DNA from: a bacterium
Lineage (GTDB): Bacteria; Latescibacterota; UBA2968; GCA-2709665
Direction of reading: 5' to 3'
NCBI GenBank assembly: GCA_027619145.1
Contig: JAQCGA010000199.1
Coordinates: 1-7,243 of the forward strand
Length of the DNA: 7,243 nt
Positions within the stretch are counted from its first letter, which is position 1, and every line of letters starts with the position of its first letter. Below, piece by piece: positions 5,354 through 7,243 of this stretch. Under the pieces are notes generated by a model. The model searched no databases. It was not told the origin of the DNA and saw only the letters and a program-made list of their open reading frames with translations. The position numbers and the translations under genes are program-made.

Positions 5354-7063
5354 ATGCCCTACGCCCCCGAAAATCCCCTCATCATTCAGAGCGATCTCTC
5401 CGTACTGGTAGAAGTCAACAGCCCCAGGTACGAAGAGGCCCGGAACCAGCTTGCCCGGTTTGCAGAACTGGAAAAAAGCCCGGAGCACATCCACACCTAC
5501 CGCATCACCCCACTTTCTCTTTGGAATGCCGCCTCCTCCGGCCTGGTCGCAGAAGACATTCTCACCACCATTGAAACCTTCAGTAAATACGACATCCCAC
5601 AAAACGTCTCCGTAGAAGTCCGCGAGACCCTGGGCCGGTACGGGCGTATCCGCCTGGATCGGGATGGAGACGACCTCGTCCTTTCTGCAGATGACCCCAT
5701 CCTCATCACGGAAATCTGCCAGCAGCGCACGGTAAAACCCTATTTAAAAGAGCGCCTGGACGACTACCGAATTCGCATCGACCTGCTCTACCGCGGCCAC
5801 CTCAAACAGGCGCTCACCCGTCTCGGATTTCCAGTCAAAGATCTGGCCGGGTACCTCCCCGGGGCCAAACTGGAATTTGAATACCGAAAAATAACCCGGT
5901 CCGGCCGCCCCTTCAACCTGCGCGACTATCAGATTGAAGCCCGAGAAATTTTTCATGCGGGCGGCGGCCCTGAAGGCGGTAGCGGTGTCGTGGTGCTTCC
6001 CTGCGGGGCAGGCAAAACCATTGTGGGCATTGCCGCAATGGAACGCCTCCAGGTGCAAACCTTGATCCTGACCACCAACATTACCGCTTCCCGCCAGTGG
6101 AAAGCGGAACTCCTGGACAAGACCAGCCTCAAAGCAGACCAGGTGGGCGAATACTCGGGAGAAGTCAAAGAAATTTGCCCCGTAACCATTGCCACCTACA
6201 ACATCCTCACCTACCGCAAAAAAAAGGGAGACCCCTTCCCACATTTTGGCATTTTTAACAAAGGGAACTGGGGCCTCATCATTTACGATGAAGTGCACCT
6301 CCTCCCGGCTCCGGTCTTTCGGTTTACAGCCGAACTCCAGGCCCGTCGCCGCCTGGGCCTTACCGCAACCCTCGTCCGCGAAGACGGCCTGGAAACCGAC
6401 GTGTTCAGCCTCATTGGTCCCAAACGCTACGATGTGCCCTGGCGAGAACTGGAATCCAGCGGGTGGATTGCCACGGCAGAATGCTGCGAAATCCGCCTGG
6501 CTCTCCCACAAGAACTCCGCCTCGAATACGCCGTCGCAGGCGGCCGGGCCAAATTCCGCATCGCTTCGGAAAATCCAGAAAAGCTCACCCTCATCAAACA
6601 TCTCCTCCGGAAACACGAAGGCGACCGCACCCTGGTCATTGGGCAATACATTGACCAGATCGAGCACCTCGCCCGCGAACTGCGTGCCCCCATCATTATG
6701 GGCAAAACACCTAGCGAAGAACGCGATATTCTCTACGAAAAATTTCGCCAGGGAGACATCCGCCTGCTTGTGGTCTCCAAAGTGGCCAACTTCGCCGTGG
6801 ACCTCCCGGATGCAAATGTAGCCATCCAAGTCTCCGGCACCTTCGGCTCCCGCCAGGAAGAAGCCCAGCGGCTCGGACGCATTTTGCGCCCCAAGTCAGA
6901 CGGCGGAATGGCCCATTTTTATACCCTGGTCACCCGGGATACACGCGAGCTGGAATTTGCCCGGAACCGCCAGACCTTCCTCACCGAACAGGGCTACCGG
7001 TACATCATTCGAGATGCCACAGATGTCATCGAAGAATCGGACCTGCAACCCTCCGCCTCCTGA
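5354..7063 (+). CDS. XPB/Ssl2-type DNA repair helicase (superfamily 2)
   Basis: This is a bacterial homologue of the ATP-dependent 3'-5' DNA helicase/translocase XPB, which in eukaryotes opens DNA in TFIIH during repair and transcription initiation. The role in bacteria is poorly defined. The 569 residues show an N-terminal XPB/Ssl2 region (about 1-120), a short region resembling the damage-recognition domain (about 130-185), and helicase domain 1 from NLRDYQIEA (188-196). Motifs seen are Walker A PCGAGKT (216-222), motif II DEVH (312-315), motif III TAT (337-339), the XPB-specific RED motif (R342-E343-D344), and in helicase domain 2 motif VI QRLGRILRPK (505-514) with the expected arginines R509 and R512. 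All key residues are intact. The length fits bacterial XPB proteins. The start is fixed by an upstream in-frame TGA (5339). It lies 41 nt behind the symporter and runs directly into the prenyltransferase gene. The archaeal partner nuclease Bax1 is not visible nearby. Confidence 0.95.
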   Translation: MPYAPENPLIIQSDLSVLVEVNSPRYEEARNQLARFAELEKSPEHIHTYRITPLSLWNAASSGLVAEDILTTIETFSKYDIPQNVSVEVRETLGRYGRIRLDRDGDDLVLSADDPILITEICQQRTVKPYLKERLDDYRIRIDLLYRGHLKQALTRLGFPVKDLAGYLPGAKLEFEYRKITRSGRPFNLRDYQIEAREIFHAGGGPEGGSGVVVLPCGAGKTIVGIAAMERLQVQTLILTTNITASRQWKAELLDKTSLKADQVGEYSGEVKEICPVTIATYNILTYRKKKGDPFPHFGIFNKGNWGLIIYDEVHLLPAPVFRFTAELQARRRLGLTATLVREDGLETDVFSLIGPKRYDVPWRELESSGWIATAECCEIRLALPQELRLEYAVAGGRAKFRIASENPEKLTLIKHLLRKHEGDRTLVIGQYIDQIEHLARELRAPIIMGKTPSEERDILYEKFRQGDIRLLVVSKVANFAVDLPDANVAIQVSGTFGSRQEEAQRLGRILRPKSDGGMAHFYTLVTRDTRELEFARNRQTFLTEQGYRYIIRDATDVIEESDLQPSAS

Positions 7064-7064
7064 C

Positions 7065-7243
7065 GTGCCCGCACTGCGCCCCGCGCTGGAACTCGTGCGC
7101 CCCCAAAACTGTGCCATTACATTTGCCTCCGTACTTCTGGGGGGCTGGCTGGGTGCACAATCATTTCCCCCCACCCTCTTCCTGGCGGCCCTCTCTGCCT
7201 CTTTTATCATGGCTGGCGGCAACGCTCTCAAAGATGTCCTGGG
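7065..7243 (+). CDS. UbiA-family prenyltransferase, N-terminal fragment (continues past window)
   Basis: The frame is open from here to the right edge. It begins with ELVRPQNCAITFASVLLGG, the usual UbiA-family opening (basic RPxN before the first membrane helix), followed by two hydrophobic stretches. It ends in GGNALKDVLG, which matches the first part of the Asp-rich NxxxDxxxD motif that binds the Mg-prenyl diphosphate. The last Asp lies beyond the window. These membrane enzymes attach prenyl chains to aromatic rings, haem or glycerol phosphate; which acceptor is used cannot be told from 59 residues. Two starts are possible: GTG 7065, one base after the helicase stop (TGAcGTG), or ATG 7023 in the same frame, which would overlap the helicase end by 41 nt and add a proline-rich MSSKNRTCNPPPPD leader. 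Neither has a clear Shine-Dalgarno. I chose 7065 because family similarity begins only after it. Confidence 0.8.
   Translation, partial: MPALRPALELVRPQNCAITFASVLLGGWLGAQSFPPTLFLAALSASFIMAGGNALKDVL

Noticed and set aside
5744..6829. Open frame of 361 codons on the minus strand across the helicase
   Set aside because: It is antisense to a helicase with all SF2 motifs, and its product shows no recognisable motif.
1..7243. Search for CRISPR arrays, insertion sequences, tRNA/rRNA genes, phage or defence systems
   Set aside because: No regularly spaced repeats, terminal inverted repeats with transposase, structural RNA genes or defence signatures were seen; the XPB-type helicase matches a repair helicase and has no neighbouring defence genes.

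Overview
The window looks like chromosomal DNA of a Gram-negative-type bacterium of moderately high G+C (mid-to-high 50s % by eye). It holds three genes on the minus strand (left) and three on the plus strand (right), arranged divergently around an AT-rich region near 3640-3760. A bacterial XPB helicase, a von Willebrand factor A (VWA)/glutamine-amidotransferase-like membrane protein and a UbiA-type prenyltransferase would fit the FCB/Rhodothermota/Latescibacterota-like part of the tree. However, three genes have Shine-Dalgarno-like sequences and one has a textbook sigma-70 promoter (TTGACA-17-TATACT), which is not what classical Bacteroidota look like. The phylum is therefore an inference and is left open.

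Left half, minus strand, in order of transcription. A 65-residue zinc-ribbon protein (3302-3499) is followed 4 nt after its stop by a long hairpin (3260-3297). A gene-free stretch (2972-3301) comes next, then tsaD (1907-2971), the tRNA t6A37 threonylcarbamoyltransferase. After a 28-nt gap comes a large two-membrane-segment VWA protein (from 1878, running off the left edge). The last two are probably co-transcribed.

Right half, plus strand. A strong promoter (3735-3763) drives a 491-residue dicarboxylate/amino acid:cation symporter of the glutamate transporter family (3837-5312). It carries the residue pattern of the eukaryotic EAAT transporters and a large extra loop between membrane segments 3 and 4. 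An XPB-type DNA repair helicase follows 41 nt later (5354-7063), then a UbiA-family prenyltransferase starting at or just before the helicase stop and running off the right edge. The three could form one transcription unit, although they serve unrelated functions (uptake, DNA repair/transcription, prenyl-lipid synthesis).

No mobile element, CRISPR array, rRNA or tRNA is visible. The genes are mostly ordinary housekeeping or accessory genes. The points most worth a second look are the EAAT-like residue signature and inserted loop of the symporter, the unassigned zinc-ribbon protein, and the strand-asymmetric hairpin behind it.
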